Shown piece after piece: positions 18,243 to 26,798 of a stretch of DNA of 64,000 nt. The notes under the pieces were generated by a model. That model had not been told where the DNA came from and did no database searches. It saw nothing but the letters and a program-made list of their open reading frames with translations. The translations under genes were made by a program, and so were the position numbers. Numbering within the stretch: the first letter of the stretch is position 1; every line of letters starts with the position of its first letter. Source of the DNA: Campylobacteraceae bacterium (GTDB lineage Bacteria; Campylobacterota; Campylobacteria; Campylobacterales; Sulfurovaceae); the NCBI GenBank assembly GCA_027081405.1, contig JALWKO010000078.1:1-64000 (forward strand), in the 5' to 3' direction.

Positions 18243-18544
18243 TTCGCTCCTTTGGGAGCGAAAATGAGGAATGAGGAATGAGGAGTGAGGAAACGATTTT
18301 TGATGGGGAATGGAGAATTGGGAATGGAGAATTTCAGAATGCGTTGCAAGACAACGCTACTAGCGACTTGCGACTTGCGATTTGCGGCTCTCTTTCTGCC
18401 GACTGCCGACAGCCTACTGCCAATAAATCTCAAATGACGAAAAGTGCCGTAGGTGCTCTCAATGACCAATGACCAATGACCAATGACCACTAATGGCGCT
18501 GAAAGCGCCATCGGTTCCTCATTCCTCACTCCTTACTCCTCACT
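18243..18544 (-). repeat. composite heptamer-repeat element, copy B (panB-ruvB gap)
   Basis: The whole 300-base gap is repeat. In coordinate order: hairpin TTCGCTCC-TTTG-GGAGCGAA (18243-18262); (AATGAGG)3 plus AGTGAGG (18263-18290); TGGAGAA-type units (18304-18331); hairpin GCGTTG-CAAGA-CAACGC (18341-18357); (GCGACTT)2 plus variants (18363-18390); CTGCCGA units (18396-18423); AAATCTCAAATGACGA spacer; (CAATGAC)4 (18460-18487); hairpin ATGGCGCT-GAA-AGCGCCAT (18493-18511); CCTCACT units (18517-18544). Read on the minus strand, the part from the CTGCCGA units to the TGGAGAA units has the same order as copy A, including the TTTGAGATTT spacer. It touches the panB stop codon. Confidence 0.9.
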
Positions 18545-19356
18545 CAATAGCTGTGTTCCGCATCGGGGAAGGTCCGGTTTTTGACCTCCTCCCGGTATTG
18601 GCGGAGCCCTTCGCGGATCAGGCGGGCCCCTTCTAGGTAGCGTTTGACGAATTTGGGCTTGAACGCCTCGAAAAATCCGAACATGTCGCTCCAGACGAGC
18701 ACCTGGCCGTCGGTCCCGTTTCCGGCGCCGATCCCGATCGTGGGGATCTCGACGCTTCGGGTGATCTCGCTTGCCAGGGAGGAGACCATTCCCTCCAGCA
18801 AGAGGGCGAATGCCCCCGCCTGCTGCAGCGCCAGGGCATCCTCGATCAGTCGGGCCGCCTCCTCTTCGGTGCGCCCCTGGACCCGATATCCCCCTTCGGC
18901 CCGGACCGACTGGGGACGCAGCCCGATATGGGCCACGACGGGGATCCCGTTTTCCGAAAGGATCCGTACTACGTCGGCTTTTTCGGCTCCCCCCTCCACT
19001 TTGACCGCTTCGGCGCAGGTTTCCCGAAAGACCCGCGTGGCGTTCTCCAGCGCCTGCTCCGGGGTCGCGTAGGTCCCAAACGGCATATCGAAAACGATCA
19101 GCGCGCGGTGGGCCCCTTTGCAGACCGCTTTGGTGTGGTAGAGCATCTGATCGAGGGTGGCGCTGAGGGTGTCGGGCTCGGCGTAAAAGCTCATGTTGAG
19201 GCTGTCTCCGACGAGGATCATCTCCACCTCGGGATCGAATATCCCCGCAAACAGCGCGTCGTACGCGGTGATCATCACCACCGGTTCACGCCCTTTCATC
19301 TCCCGGACGGTCCGGACGGTGACTTTCTTCCCGCTGGGGGAGCTCTGCATACTCAT
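18544..19356 (-). CDS. panB: 3-methyl-2-oxobutanoate hydroxymethyltransferase
   Basis: First step of pantothenate synthesis: transfers a hydroxymethyl group from methylene-tetrahydrofolate to ketoisovalerate. The 270-residue protein has the family motifs MITAYDALFAGIFD, LVGDSLNMSFY, KVEGGAEKADVV, GIPVVAHIGLRPQS and IGIGAGNGTDGQVLVWSDM. The stop codon is in contact with the last unit of the heptamer element. It is divergent from trpA. Confidence 0.95.
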   Translation of the reverse strand: MSMQSSPSGKKVTVRTVREMKGREPVVMITAYDALFAGIFDPEVEMILVGDSLNMSFYAEPDTLSATLDQMLYHTKAVCKGAHRALIVFDMPFGTYATPEQALENATRVFRETCAEAVKVEGGAEKADVVRILSENGIPVVAHIGLRPQSVRAEGGYRVQGRTEEEAARLIEDALALQQAGAFALLLEGMVSSLASEITRSVEIPTIGIGAGNGTDGQVLVWSDMFGFFEAFKPKFVKRYLEGARLIREGLRQYREEVKNRTFPDAEHSY

Positions 19357-19408
19357 CGAAACTCCTTGCGATGCTCCATGGATCGTGAGGTATTTTATCC
19401 TAAATTAG

Positions 19409-19414
19409 TATAAT
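19409..19414 (+). promoter_or_regulatory. -10 element for trpA
   Basis: A perfect TATAAT in the panB-trpA divergent gap, about 35 bases before the trpA GTG. The predicted transcript would begin near 19421 and carry the AAGGAA site at 19437-19442. Confidence 0.55.
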
Positions 19415-19448
19415 ACCCCCAATTTCGTTGCACTCCAAGGAACTGCCC

Positions 19449-20189
19449 GTGAAACGACTCGTCGCCTATCTCACCACCGGTTATCCCGATCCCGGATTCA
19501 CCGTCGATCTGGCCCACGCCCTGGCCGAGGCGGGGGTCGACACCCTGGAGCTGGGGATTCCCTTTTCCGATCCGATGGCCGACGGCCCGGTGATCGAGAG
19601 CGCCAACCTCAAGGCGCTGCAGCGGGGATTCAAAATGGCCGAACTTTTCGAACTCTCCCGTCAAATCGCCCCGAAGATCGAAACGCTCTGGATGGGGTAT
19701 TTCAACCCCTTCTACCATCTGGGGATGGGGCGTTTCGTCCGGGAGGCCGTCGATGCGGGGGTCAAGGGGTTCATCATCCCCGACCTGCCTTTTGAAGAGG
19801 CGCAACCCTACAAGCCGATGCTCCGGGAAGCCGGCCTCGATCTGATCGACTTCATCGCCCCCACCGACACCCCCGAGCGGATCGGGATGATCGCTGCCGA
19901 CGCCCGGCGTTTCATCTATCTGGTCGCCTACGCCGGGATCACCGGAAGCGCCCGGCGCGAGTCGCTCGAGGAGGTGATCGGGCAGATCCGCCGCCATACC
20001 GATACGCCGGTCTACGTGGGCTTCGGCGTCAATCCCGAAACGGCCCGGGAAAAAGCCCGCGGCGTAGACGGCGTCATCGTCGGATCGGCCTTCATCAAAG
20101 TGCTGCTGGACGATTCGCTGAGCTTGCAGGAAAAGATCCGCACCGTCACCGCGATGGCGCGGGAAATCAAAGAAAAAATCAACGAATAA
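19449..20189 (+). CDS. trpA: tryptophan synthase alpha subunit
   Basis: Cleaves indole-glycerol phosphate to indole for TrpB. The 246-residue protein shows LTTGYPDPGFTVDLAHAL, the catalytic LELGIPFSDPMADGPVI (Glu and Asp), and the phosphate-binding GFGVNPETA and GVIVGSAF. The start is GTG 19449 with AAGGAA upstream; an in-frame TTG at 19428 is rejected for want of a ribosome binding site. Its partner trpB is almost 5 kb away, separated by unrelated genes. Confidence 0.95.
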   Translation: MKRLVAYLTTGYPDPGFTVDLAHALAEAGVDTLELGIPFSDPMADGPVIESANLKALQRGFKMAELFELSRQIAPKIETLWMGYFNPFYHLGMGRFVREAVDAGVKGFIIPDLPFEEAQPYKPMLREAGLDLIDFIAPTDTPERIGMIAADARRFIYLVAYAGITGSARRESLEEVIGQIRRHTDTPVYVGFGVNPETAREKARGVDGVIVGSAFIKVLLDDSLSLQEKIRTVTAMAREIKEKINE

Positions 20190-20214
20190 GCGTTCCCCGC
20201 GAAAAGGGGAGGCT

Positions 20215-20463
20215 TTAGGGGCGCCGGGAGAGGTAGCGCTCCAGCGCTTTGCGCTGGGCGGGAGAGATACGGGGGCGTTTGATCGTACATCCGCGTTTGT
20301 CGACAATGGCAAAAAACGGCGTGTTTGGGCAGCGATCATAGCGATCCAGCACCCCATCGAGGTCTTTGTCATGCCAATTCGCGCGGATCTGACGATGGTG
20401 ATGTCCCCGAGCGGCCAAGAGCGAAAGACCGGCGATGGCCAGGAGAACGAGTGCCCGAATCAT
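20215..20463 (-). CDS. small exported protein with a TSP3/OmpA-type calcium motif
   Basis: An 82-residue protein with a signal peptide (MIRALVLLAIAGLSLLAARG) and one thrombospondin type 3-like motif, DKDLDGVLDRYDRCPNTP, which is known to bind calcium in larger proteins. A basic tail ends in ALERYLSRRP. Its ATG overlaps the stop of the upstream low-complexity gene by four bases, so the two are co-translated. The function is unknown. Confidence 0.7.
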   Translation of the reverse strand: MIRALVLLAIAGLSLLAARGHHHRQIRANWHDKDLDGVLDRYDRCPNTPFFAIVDKRGCTIKRPRISPAQRKALERYLSRRP

Positions 20464-22025
20464 CGGTGCCCTCCTCCCATACCGCCCATGCCGCCGAAGC
20501 CTCCGTCAGAATCGCTTCCGTGATCTCCGCCGAAGCCTCCCATTCCGCCGAAGCCTCCCATTCCGCCGGAGTTTCCGGCTCCCGAAGAGCCTCCGTGACC
20601 GCCATGGCCACCGTGCCCTCCGGAATTTCCGAAGCCTCCCATTCCGCCGAAAGCTCCCGTTGCTCCGGAAGTTCCATGACTGCTATGAGATCCAAAACCG
20701 CCCATACTTCCGTGATGTCCGCCGACCGATCCGCGATGTCCGTAACCGCGATGTCCGTAACCGCGGGAACTGTGTGCCCCGTGATGACCGAAATGATCGC
20801 CAAGGACATCCAACGGACTGGGGTGAGACGCTCCGCGATGCGAGCTGAGTGCGCCGAGTGCGGCGTTCATACCGGCACGGGCGTGTTGGTGGGCGCTTTG
20901 ATGCATCCCGTGTGCCCACGAATGGGCCGTTTGATGCATAGCATGAACCTGCTCGTGCATCGCATGGGCTTGCGCATGGGCATGTTGTGCTGTCGTTTGC
21001 GCATGGGTTTGTGCCCGGCTTTGCACCCGGGCATGCATCGCGGCGGCCCGTTCCTGAACGCTCTGACGCACCTGGGCGATCGCCGCTTGTTGTTGTTCGA
21101 CGTTCATCGCGGCGATCTGGGATTTGATCCGGTTCATGATCGCATAGGCTTGCGAAGGCGGAACGCTACGCAACTGGGCGATCAAGCCGTCGATCGCATG
21201 GTGGGTACTATCCTGTGCGGCATGCTGCGACCCGTCCGTATGCGCTTGCCCGCGGGAATCGGAAGCGCTTTGATTCTGTGCTTGAGTGTGGGATCCGGAA
21301 TGCTCCTGCGCGCTTCCCGAATGACTCTGCGCGGTGTTCGCATCCGTTTGGGTCTCGTCAGAATCGCCGGTTGCATGGGAGTCATGTCCCTCCGCACTGT
21401 CGTGGCCGGAAGCTGCCTGAGCCGAATCGGCGTTGGTCGACGTATCAGACGGTGCGTTTCCCCGATCGGTTCCACTGTGACCGAGTGCCGCCCCCATGCC
21501 GTGTTGGGCCGCCTGTGCGGCGGTATCTATCCCTTGCTGTGCCGATTGGGCGGCTGTTTGCATGCCGCTGTGGGCCGCTTCATGGGCATGTTCCATCCCC
21601 TCCTGAGCCGCGGCCTGAGCGCTTTGCGTCCCTTGCATCGCCGCCGCTTGGGCGTTCGTCATTCCCACATGCGCGGCGTTATGGGCACTTTGTGCTCCCG
21701 TAGCGGCCGCCGAGCGTTCTGCGGCACGTTGAGCCTCTGAACCGTCGTTTGCGGAACTTTCCCCGTCAGCGGATGCGGCATGAGTGTCTGCACTTTGATC
21801 TCCCGACCGATCCTGGGAAGCTCCCCGATCCGACTGCGTCGTTTGTGCGTCTGCTTGGGAATTTTGCGCGTTTGCAGCGGTCGAAGCGCTATCGTGTACG
21901 CTTGTCGCATCGCCTTGGGCATTGTGCGCACTGGTATCTCCGCCAGGCCCTGCCATCAAAATGGGCGAGGCTGCCAGCAATGCCGCCAATACGGCGGCGG
22001 CGCGTTTGTGTTTCATTATCATCAT
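20460..22025 (-). CDS. low-complexity exported protein, Ala/Gln/His/Ser-rich with Gly-rich tail
   Basis: A 521-residue protein starting with a signal peptide (KRAAAVLAALLAASPILMAG). The body is almost entirely Ala, Gln, Ser, His, Asp and Thr (many SAHNA, AAQ, HAQ and TQ units), with a helical middle (LRSVPPSQAYAIMNRIKSQIAAMNVEQQQAAIAQVR) and a tail of GGFGGMGG and GGHGGHGG repeats. Start ATG 22025 follows AAAAGGAG. The complementary strand also has long open frames, but the signal peptide, ribosome binding site and coupling to the 82-residue gene support this strand. A histidine-rich exported protein could bind metal; that is a guess. A kinase/regulator pair lies 44 bases upstream. Confidence 0.65.
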   Translation of the reverse strand: MMIMKHKRAAAVLAALLAASPILMAGPGGDTSAHNAQGDATSVHDSASTAANAQNSQADAQTTQSDRGASQDRSGDQSADTHAASADGESSANDGSEAQRAAERSAAATGAQSAHNAAHVGMTNAQAAAMQGTQSAQAAAQEGMEHAHEAAHSGMQTAAQSAQQGIDTAAQAAQHGMGAALGHSGTDRGNAPSDTSTNADSAQAASGHDSAEGHDSHATGDSDETQTDANTAQSHSGSAQEHSGSHTQAQNQSASDSRGQAHTDGSQHAAQDSTHHAIDGLIAQLRSVPPSQAYAIMNRIKSQIAAMNVEQQQAAIAQVRQSVQERAAAMHARVQSRAQTHAQTTAQHAHAQAHAMHEQVHAMHQTAHSWAHGMHQSAHQHARAGMNAALGALSSHRGASHPSPLDVLGDHFGHHGAHSSRGYGHRGYGHRGSVGGHHGSMGGFGSHSSHGTSGATGAFGGMGGFGNSGGHGGHGGHGGSSGAGNSGGMGGFGGMGGFGGDHGSDSDGGFGGMGGMGGGHR

Positions 22026-22069
22026 GCACTCCTTTTGATTTTGGATGGTGCAAGTATGACGCGTCCGGC

Positions 22070-23134
22070 TTACCCCGCCATTACCCGGTGCAGATCGAGA
22101 CGGAAACGGCTCCCCTCACCGGGGGTACTCTCGACCGAAATCCCGATCCCCAGGACGTCGCAGAACTTTTTGACGATGTGCAATCCCAGTCCCAATCCCC
22201 GGTCCCCCTCCCGGTAATGGCGCTCGAAAATCCGTTCGGGGTGTTCGATCCCTTTACCCGTGTCTTCGACGACGAGCACGCCGTTTTCGTATCCGATCCG
22301 CACTTCCCCTCCGGGGCGGTTGTATTTGCCTGCATTGTCCAGAAGGTTGTCGACGATCCGCTCGAAGGCTTCTTTGTTGGTCCGCACCTTCAGGTCAGGG
22401 AAATCTCCCAACATGTATCGGATCCCCCGGGAAGCGTACAGCACCCCGAAACGGTCACAGCGGGAAGCGAGCAGTTCCCGGAGCGAAAAAGTCTCCACGG
22501 CCAGTGGATGGCGATCAAGAAAGGAGCGGAGGTTTTTTTGCATCCCGTCGATCGTATCGAGGCTCTCCTCCATCCGTCGCACCACCCGGTCGTCCGACCC
22601 GAGCCGGCGCCGAAGCAAACCGAGATTGATCCGCAGCGTGCTTAGCGGGGTATTGACGTCGTGCAAAAGATCCCGGACGAACTCTTCGTTGAGCTCGAGG
22701 GCCCGCTTCAGCGGGTAAAGGGCATACAGAGAAAAAAGTGCCGACAATGCCGCGATCAAAAAGAAAAATAGCGGTACGGTGGAGAAAAGTTCCCGTCTCA
22801 GGGTGGCAATCCGCTTTTTGTATCGATCGGATCCGAGTGTGAGGACCAACACATAGTTGCGGCTCCCCGGTATCGCAAACCGTGCGTGCACCCCCTTCCG
22901 ATCGTGTCGCAACACCCCAAGCGCTTTGTGCACGTCGGCGGAATCGAACGATACATCAAAAGCCGTACCCGTAGGCCGGAAGCTGAAAATCCGCATCTCC
23001 TGCAAGATTCGGTGATCGAGTTTTTTCTGCGCCTCCCGGTAGTTCCGATAGAGGACGAATGCGTAAAAAAGCCCCATCAGGAGAAAAAAGAGTGCGAAAC
23101 TTTTGAGAAAAGATTCCCGCTCATGCGTTTTCAA
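22070..23134 (-). CDS. sensor histidine kinase
   Basis: A 354-residue membrane kinase with a helix near residues 9-28, a short periplasmic domain, a second helix near 115-140, the H-box FVRDLLHDVNTPLSTLRIN (the usual E after H is D), N-box IVDNLLDNAGKYNR, and G-boxes VEDTGKGI and GLGLGLHIV. It overlaps the response regulator upstream by 14 bases and lies just before the low-complexity exported protein, which may be its target. Confidence 0.85.
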   Translation of the reverse strand: MKTHERESFLKSFALFFLLMGLFYAFVLYRNYREAQKKLDHRILQEMRIFSFRPTGTAFDVSFDSADVHKALGVLRHDRKGVHARFAIPGSRNYVLVLTLGSDRYKKRIATLRRELFSTVPLFFFLIAALSALFSLYALYPLKRALELNEEFVRDLLHDVNTPLSTLRINLGLLRRRLGSDDRVVRRMEESLDTIDGMQKNLRSFLDRHPLAVETFSLRELLASRCDRFGVLYASRGIRYMLGDFPDLKVRTNKEAFERIVDNLLDNAGKYNRPGGEVRIGYENGVLVVEDTGKGIEHPERIFERHYREGDRGLGLGLHIVKKFCDVLGIGISVESTPGEGSRFRLDLHRVMAG

Positions 23135-23759
23135 GGCGATACCCCACTCCCCGCACCGCCTCGATCGCGAGGGGAAGTTTTTTCTTGAGTTTGGCGATCG
23201 TCACCCGCAATCCGTTGGTACTTGGATGTTCCATCGCCTCCATCAATTCGTCATAGGGAACCACCTCTCCTATGCGGCGGAGCAGCGTACCGAGGATTCG
23301 GCGCTGCACCTCTCCCAGGACGTAACGTTCCCCTTCGTCGGTGTGCACCTCCCCCGTATCGGGATCGAAACGAAATGATCCGTACCGGATCGTCCCTCTT
23401 TCCCGTTCAGGGAAAAAACGGCGGATCCGCAGCACGAGTTCTTCGGGATCGAAGGGTTTTTTGAGATAGTCCACGGCCCCCAGATCGAATCCCCGGGCGA
23501 TCGAAGCGATATCGCTCATGGCGGAAATATAGATCGCCGGGGTGGTATCGTCGGCCTCTTTGAGGAATCGGAGCACCTCGAATCCGTCCACATCGGGGAC
23601 ATTGATATCGAGAATATACAGATCGAAGCGCCGCTCGAAGGTCCGGTCGAAGACCGCTTCTCCCGAAGCGACCGACTCCACCCTGTGCCCCTCCAGTTCC
23701 AGATAGTCGCGAAGACTCTCGGCAAGATTGTAATCGTCTTCGAGAAGCAAAATTTCCAT
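23121..23759 (-). CDS. OmpR-family response regulator
   Basis: A 212-residue regulator with receiver motifs LLEDDYNLAESL, LYILDINVPDVDGFEVL (phospho-Asp), ISAMSD and KKPFDPEELVLRI, then a winged helix with YVLGEVQRRILGTLL and TNGLRVTIAKLKKKLP…RGVGYRLE. It is the first gene of an apparent operon: regulator, kinase, low-complexity protein, TSP3 protein. A TATAAC-like box lies just upstream. Confidence 0.9.
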   Translation of the reverse strand: MEILLLEDDYNLAESLRDYLELEGHRVESVASGEAVFDRTFERRFDLYILDINVPDVDGFEVLRFLKEADDTTPAIYISAMSDIASIARGFDLGAVDYLKKPFDPEELVLRIRRFFPERERGTIRYGSFRFDPDTGEVHTDEGERYVLGEVQRRILGTLLRRIGEVVPYDELMEAMEHPSTNGLRVTIAKLKKKLPLAIEAVRGVGYRLENA

Positions 23760-23813
23760 AGGGGGAGTATAACACTTCCCCCTTACCGACCCGTTACCCG
23801 GGAATAAATGGGT

Positions 23814-23819
23814 TATAAT
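23814..23819 (+). promoter_or_regulatory. -10 element for mltG
   Basis: A perfect TATAAT about 30 bases before the chosen mltG ATG (23847). This argues against the longer frame starting at 23808, which would begin upstream of the transcript. Confidence 0.5.
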
Positions 23820-23846
23820 GGGGCAAAAAAAGGCGAAATCCGCACC

Positions 23847-25064
23847 ATGAAGCGTCGGGGTTTGGTGATTGTGGGGATTGGATTGGTTGCATTCGTACTG
23901 ATCGGCCTACGGATCACCCATCGCCCCCCCTCTCCCCGTTCGGCTCAAGCAACCGCGCCACATCCGGCCAAAACGCCCATCGCCCCTCCCAAAAAACATT
24001 CCCCCAAAACCGTCAAGCCTTCTCCTCTCGTTCATAAAACGGCTCCGAACCCTACGAAACGGCATGCACTCCCGCCACTGGTATACATCCTCTCCTCCGA
24101 TCCCGCTTCGGTGATTGAATCGTTCCAACGGCAGGGGATCGACGTCTGGAGCGGAGATTATCTGTTCCTTCCCTCTCCGGTACGCCCCGGTTGGATCCGC
24201 CCTCCCGCCGGAATTTCAGTGCATGAATTTTTGCGACGGATCAACGATTTTCCCCGGGAAAAGACCCGCCGGGTCGTCATGTACGCCGGAGACTCTCTGG
24301 ACGATTTCATCCCCCGATTCGCTAGGCAGACCCGTATGGATCCCAAAGCGTTGCTCGAAGAGTATTACCGCCACAGCCCCTACATCGAGGGGGGGATCCT
24401 GGCGGGGTATTATCGCCTCCCTTATCGCCTGAGTCCCGCCCCGGCGATGGCTTATCTGACGGAGACGAGCGAACGGACGTTTCGGGAAATTTCCGAACGC
24501 CATCTGGGGCGCTACGATCCTGCCGAATTCCGACGCTATCTGATCATCGCGTCGATCATCCAGCGGGAGACCTGGCGGCGAAGCGAAATGCCCAAAATCT
24601 CTGCGGTGATCTACAACCGCCTGGCCAAAAATATGAAACTCCAGCTCGACGCCACCCTCAACTACGGCCCCTGGTCCCACAAAAAAGTCACCCCCGAACG
24701 GATCCGAACCGATCGGAGCCGGTTCAATACCTATCGTTACTACGGACTTCCCCCTTTGCCGCTTGGGAGCGTCTCCGAATCGGCCCTCGAAGCGGCGTTC
24801 CGTCCGGCGAAAACCGACGCACTCTATTTCGTCAGGGGGAAAAACGGACGCCATATTTTCAGCCGTACCTATACCCAACACGAATCGTGGATCCACCGCC
24901 GCATCGCCACGCACAAATCCCATCGGGCAACATCCAGGCACCCCGACTCGTCCGACGAACAGCCGGAAAACGCCGTCGACAACCTCGTCAATTCCCTCCG
25001 TCCCCCGCCGACACCCCCTTTGGGTATAATCCCGAAGAATCCACCCCAACGGACACGAGAATGA
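23847..25064 (+). CDS. mltG: endolytic murein transglycosylase MltG
   Basis: Cleaves nascent peptidoglycan glycan strands at the periplasmic face of the inner membrane. The 405-residue protein has one N-terminal membrane anchor ([18 protein letters not shown]), a Pro/Lys-rich linker, and the YceG domain with [26 protein letters not shown] (catalytic Glu) and [50 protein letters not shown]. The C-terminal 50 residues are a polar, Pro-rich extension. Its stop overlaps the trpB ATG. Confidence 0.9.
   Translation: MKRRGLVIVGIGLVAFVLIGLRITHRPPSPRSAQATAPHPAKTPIAPPKKHSPKTVKPSPLVHKTAPNPTKRHALPPLVYILSSDPASVIESFQRQGIDVWSGDYLFLPSPVRPGWIRPPAGISVHEFLRRINDFPREKTRRVVMYAGDSLDDFIPRFARQTRMDPKALLEEYYRHSPYIEGGILAGYYRLPYRLSPAPAMAYLTETSERTFREISERHLGRYDPAEFRRYLIIASIIQRETWRRSEMPKISAVIYNRLAKNMKLQLDATLNYGPWSHKKVTPERIRTDRSRFNTYRYYGLPPLPLGSVSESALEAAFRPAKTDALYFVRGKNGRHIFSRTYTQHESWIHRRIATHKSHRATSRHPDSSDEQPENAVDNLVNSLRPPPTPPLGIIPKNPPQRTRE
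25025..25030 (+). promoter_or_regulatory. possible internal -10 element for trpB
   Basis: A perfect TATAAT inside the 3' end of mltG, about 31 bases before the trpB ATG. It could give trpB its own transcript despite the four-base overlap with mltG. Confidence 0.4.
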
Positions 25065-26296
25065 CGCACGCTACGACAAACGAATTCTACATCCCCACCT
25101 CTTCCCCGTTCGATCCCGACGAAAACGGCCACTTCGGGATCTTCGGCGGGCGCTACGTCCCCGAAACCCTCATGCCGATCCTCGAAGAACTCAAAAAAGA
25201 CTACGAAGCGGTCCGTTTCGACCCGGAGTTCTGGAAAGAGGTGGACTACTACTACCGCCACTATGTCGGCCGACCCAGTCCTCTCTATTTCGCCGAAAAC
25301 CTCTCCCGGGAGACCGGAGCGCGCATCTACCTCAAGCGCGAAGACCTCAACCACACCGGCGCCCACAAGATCAACCATACCGTCGCCCAGGCGATCCTCG
25401 CCAAGCGGCTGGGCAAAAAGAAGATCATCGCCGAGACCGGCGCGGGACAGCACGGAGTGGCCACCGCCACCGTCGCGGCGCTTTTCGGTCTGGAGTGCGA
25501 GATCTTCATGGGGGCCAAAGACGTGGCCCGCCAGGAGCTCAACGTCTTCCGGATGAAACTGCTCGGCGCCAAAGTCCACGCCGTCCAAAGCGGTTCACGG
25601 ACCCTCAAAGACGCTATGAACGACGCCATCCGCCACTGGGTCACCCACGCCCGGGACACCTTCTACGTCATCGGCACCGTCGCCGGCCCTCACCCTTACC
25701 CGATGATGATCCGGGACATCCAGAGCATCATCGGCTGGGAAGCCAAACGGCAAATCAAGCAGGCCGAAGGGCGTCTGCCCGATCACGTCATCGCCTGCAT
25801 CGGAGGAGGGTCCAACGCCATCGGGATCTTCAACCACTTCCTCACCGAAGAGGAGGTCGAGTGCATCGGGATCGAAGCGGGCGGCCTGGGGCTGGACTCC
25901 AAGCACGGCGCCAGCCTGGCCAAAGGCTCCCCGGGAGTGCTCCACGGCCAGATGAGCTACCTGCTCCAGGACGAGGACGGCCAGATCCTGGAAGCCCACT
26001 CCATCAGCGCCGGCCTGGACTATCCCGGTATCGGCCCCGAACACGCCTATCTCAAAGAGCGGGGCACGGTCCGCTACGACCACATCACCGACCGGGAAGC
26101 TTTGGATGCCTTCGTATGGCTCAGCCAGAAAGAGGGGATCATCCCGGCGTTTGAAAGCTCCCACGCCGTGGCGTACCTCAAAAAGATGCAGCCCGAAGAG
26201 CTGGCGGGCAAGCTGATCCTCATCAACCTCTCCGGACGGGGGGACAAGGATATGATTCAAGCGAAAGAGCTCCTCGACTTCGGCGGAGCCGAATGA
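25061..26296 (+). CDS. trpB: tryptophan synthase beta subunit
   Basis: Joins indole and serine to tryptophan with PLP. The 411-residue protein has the start [17 protein letters not shown], the PLP-lysine motif [24 protein letters not shown], the phosphate-binding [10 protein letters not shown], and the SGRGDKD end, all of the TrpB1 type that pairs with TrpA. The ATG at 25061 overlaps the mltG stop. It is followed by an ACTAGTA heptamer array. Confidence 0.97.
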   Translation: MTHATTNEFYIPTSSPFDPDENGHFGIFGGRYVPETLMPILEELKKDYEAVRFDPEFWKEVDYYYRHYVGRPSPLYFAENLSRETGARIYLKREDLNHTGAHKINHTVAQAILAKRLGKKKIIAETGAGQHGVATATVAALFGLECEIFMGAKDVARQELNVFRMKLLGAKVHAVQSGSRTLKDAMNDAIRHWVTHARDTFYVIGTVAGPHPYPMMIRDIQSIIGWEAKRQIKQAEGRLPDHVIACIGGGSNAIGIFNHFLTEEEVECIGIEAGGLGLDSKHGASLAKGSPGVLHGQMSYLLQDEDGQILEAHSISAGLDYPGIGPEHAYLKERGTVRYDHITDREALDAFVWLSQKEGIIPAFESSHAVAYLKKMQPEELAGKLILINLSGRGDKDMIQAKELLDFGGAE

Positions 26297-26300
26297 GATT

Positions 26301-26328
26301 CTAGAAACTAGTAACTAGTAACTAGATT
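26301..26328 (+). repeat. ACTAGTA heptamer array, left of the S23-like gene
   Basis: Four 7-bp units (CTAGAAA, CTAGTAA, CTAGTAA, CTAGATT) immediately after the trpB stop and about 15 bases before the four-helix-bundle gene. The same word returns in both orientations after that gene, so the gene is bracketed. Confidence 0.85.
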
Positions 26329-26342
26329 TTGAAAGGTTAAAT

Positions 26343-26681
26343 GTGCTCTGTGAGAAATTGGATGTTTGGAAAAGATCGGCAGCGTTATCATCTGAACTCT
26401 ATATCTACTTTCGTGATATTAAAGACTACGGTTTCAAAGATCAAATCACACGAGCCGGGCTCTCAATACCCAGCAATATAGCCGAAGGAGTGGAACGTGC
26501 CACAGACAAAGAAACTATCCGTTTTCTCAATATCGCTCAGGGATCTTGTGCCGAGCTCAAGACCCAGATCTACATCGGAATGAAGATAGAGTATATAGAT
26601 CGAGAAACCGGAAAAAAGTGGATCAGAGAATTGGAAGAAATCCACAAAATGATCGGAGGCTTGAAAAAAGCACAAACGTAG
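26343..26681 (+). CDS. four-helix-bundle protein (S23/IVS type, Avd-like fold)
   Basis: A 112-residue protein with the hallmark of the family (TIGR02436, named after open frames in 23S rRNA intervening sequences): LDVWKRSAALSSELY, then GFKDQITRAGLSIPSNIAEGVERATDKETIRFLNIAQGS, then the last helix. Family members form pentameric helical bundles; the related Avd binds nucleic acid and reverse transcriptase in diversity-generating retroelements. No reverse transcriptase or 23S gene is near. Start is GTG 26343 with AAGG at 26333-26336. Its codon use is more AT-rich than its neighbours. The stop TAG is the first unit of a flanking heptamer array. Confidence 0.85.
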   Translation: MLCEKLDVWKRSAALSSELYIYFRDIKDYGFKDQITRAGLSIPSNIAEGVERATDKETIRFLNIAQGSCAELKTQIYIGMKIEYIDRETGKKWIRELEEIHKMIGGLKKAQT

Positions 26682-26787
26682 AAACAAGAGACAAGTAACT
26701 AGTAACTAGAAAGTGCTAAGTTGGGTTTTGACACTTCCAGCTCCCTGACCTTCTCTAGTCTCTAGTTACTTGTTACTAGTTACTCAA
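26679..26787 (+). repeat. ACTAGTA heptamer arrays in inverted orientation, right of the S23-like gene
   Basis: Left arm 26679-26713 (TAGAAAC, AAGAGAC, AAGTAAC, TAGTAAC, TAGAAAG) and right arm 26753-26787 (CTCTAGT, CTCTAGT, TACTTGT, TACTAGT, TACTCAA), the latter being the reverse complement type. They enclose about 40 bases that themselves hold an AAGTG…CACTT inverted pair. The left arm starts on the stop codon of the S23-like gene and the right arm ends before the pepA ribosome binding site. Confidence 0.85.
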
Positions 26788-26798
26788 AAAGGATCCCT

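Noticed and set aside
20325-21740. 471-residue plus-strand reading frame
   Set aside because: Antisense of the low-complexity exported protein; lacks a signal peptide and is explained by the repetitive composition of the other strand.
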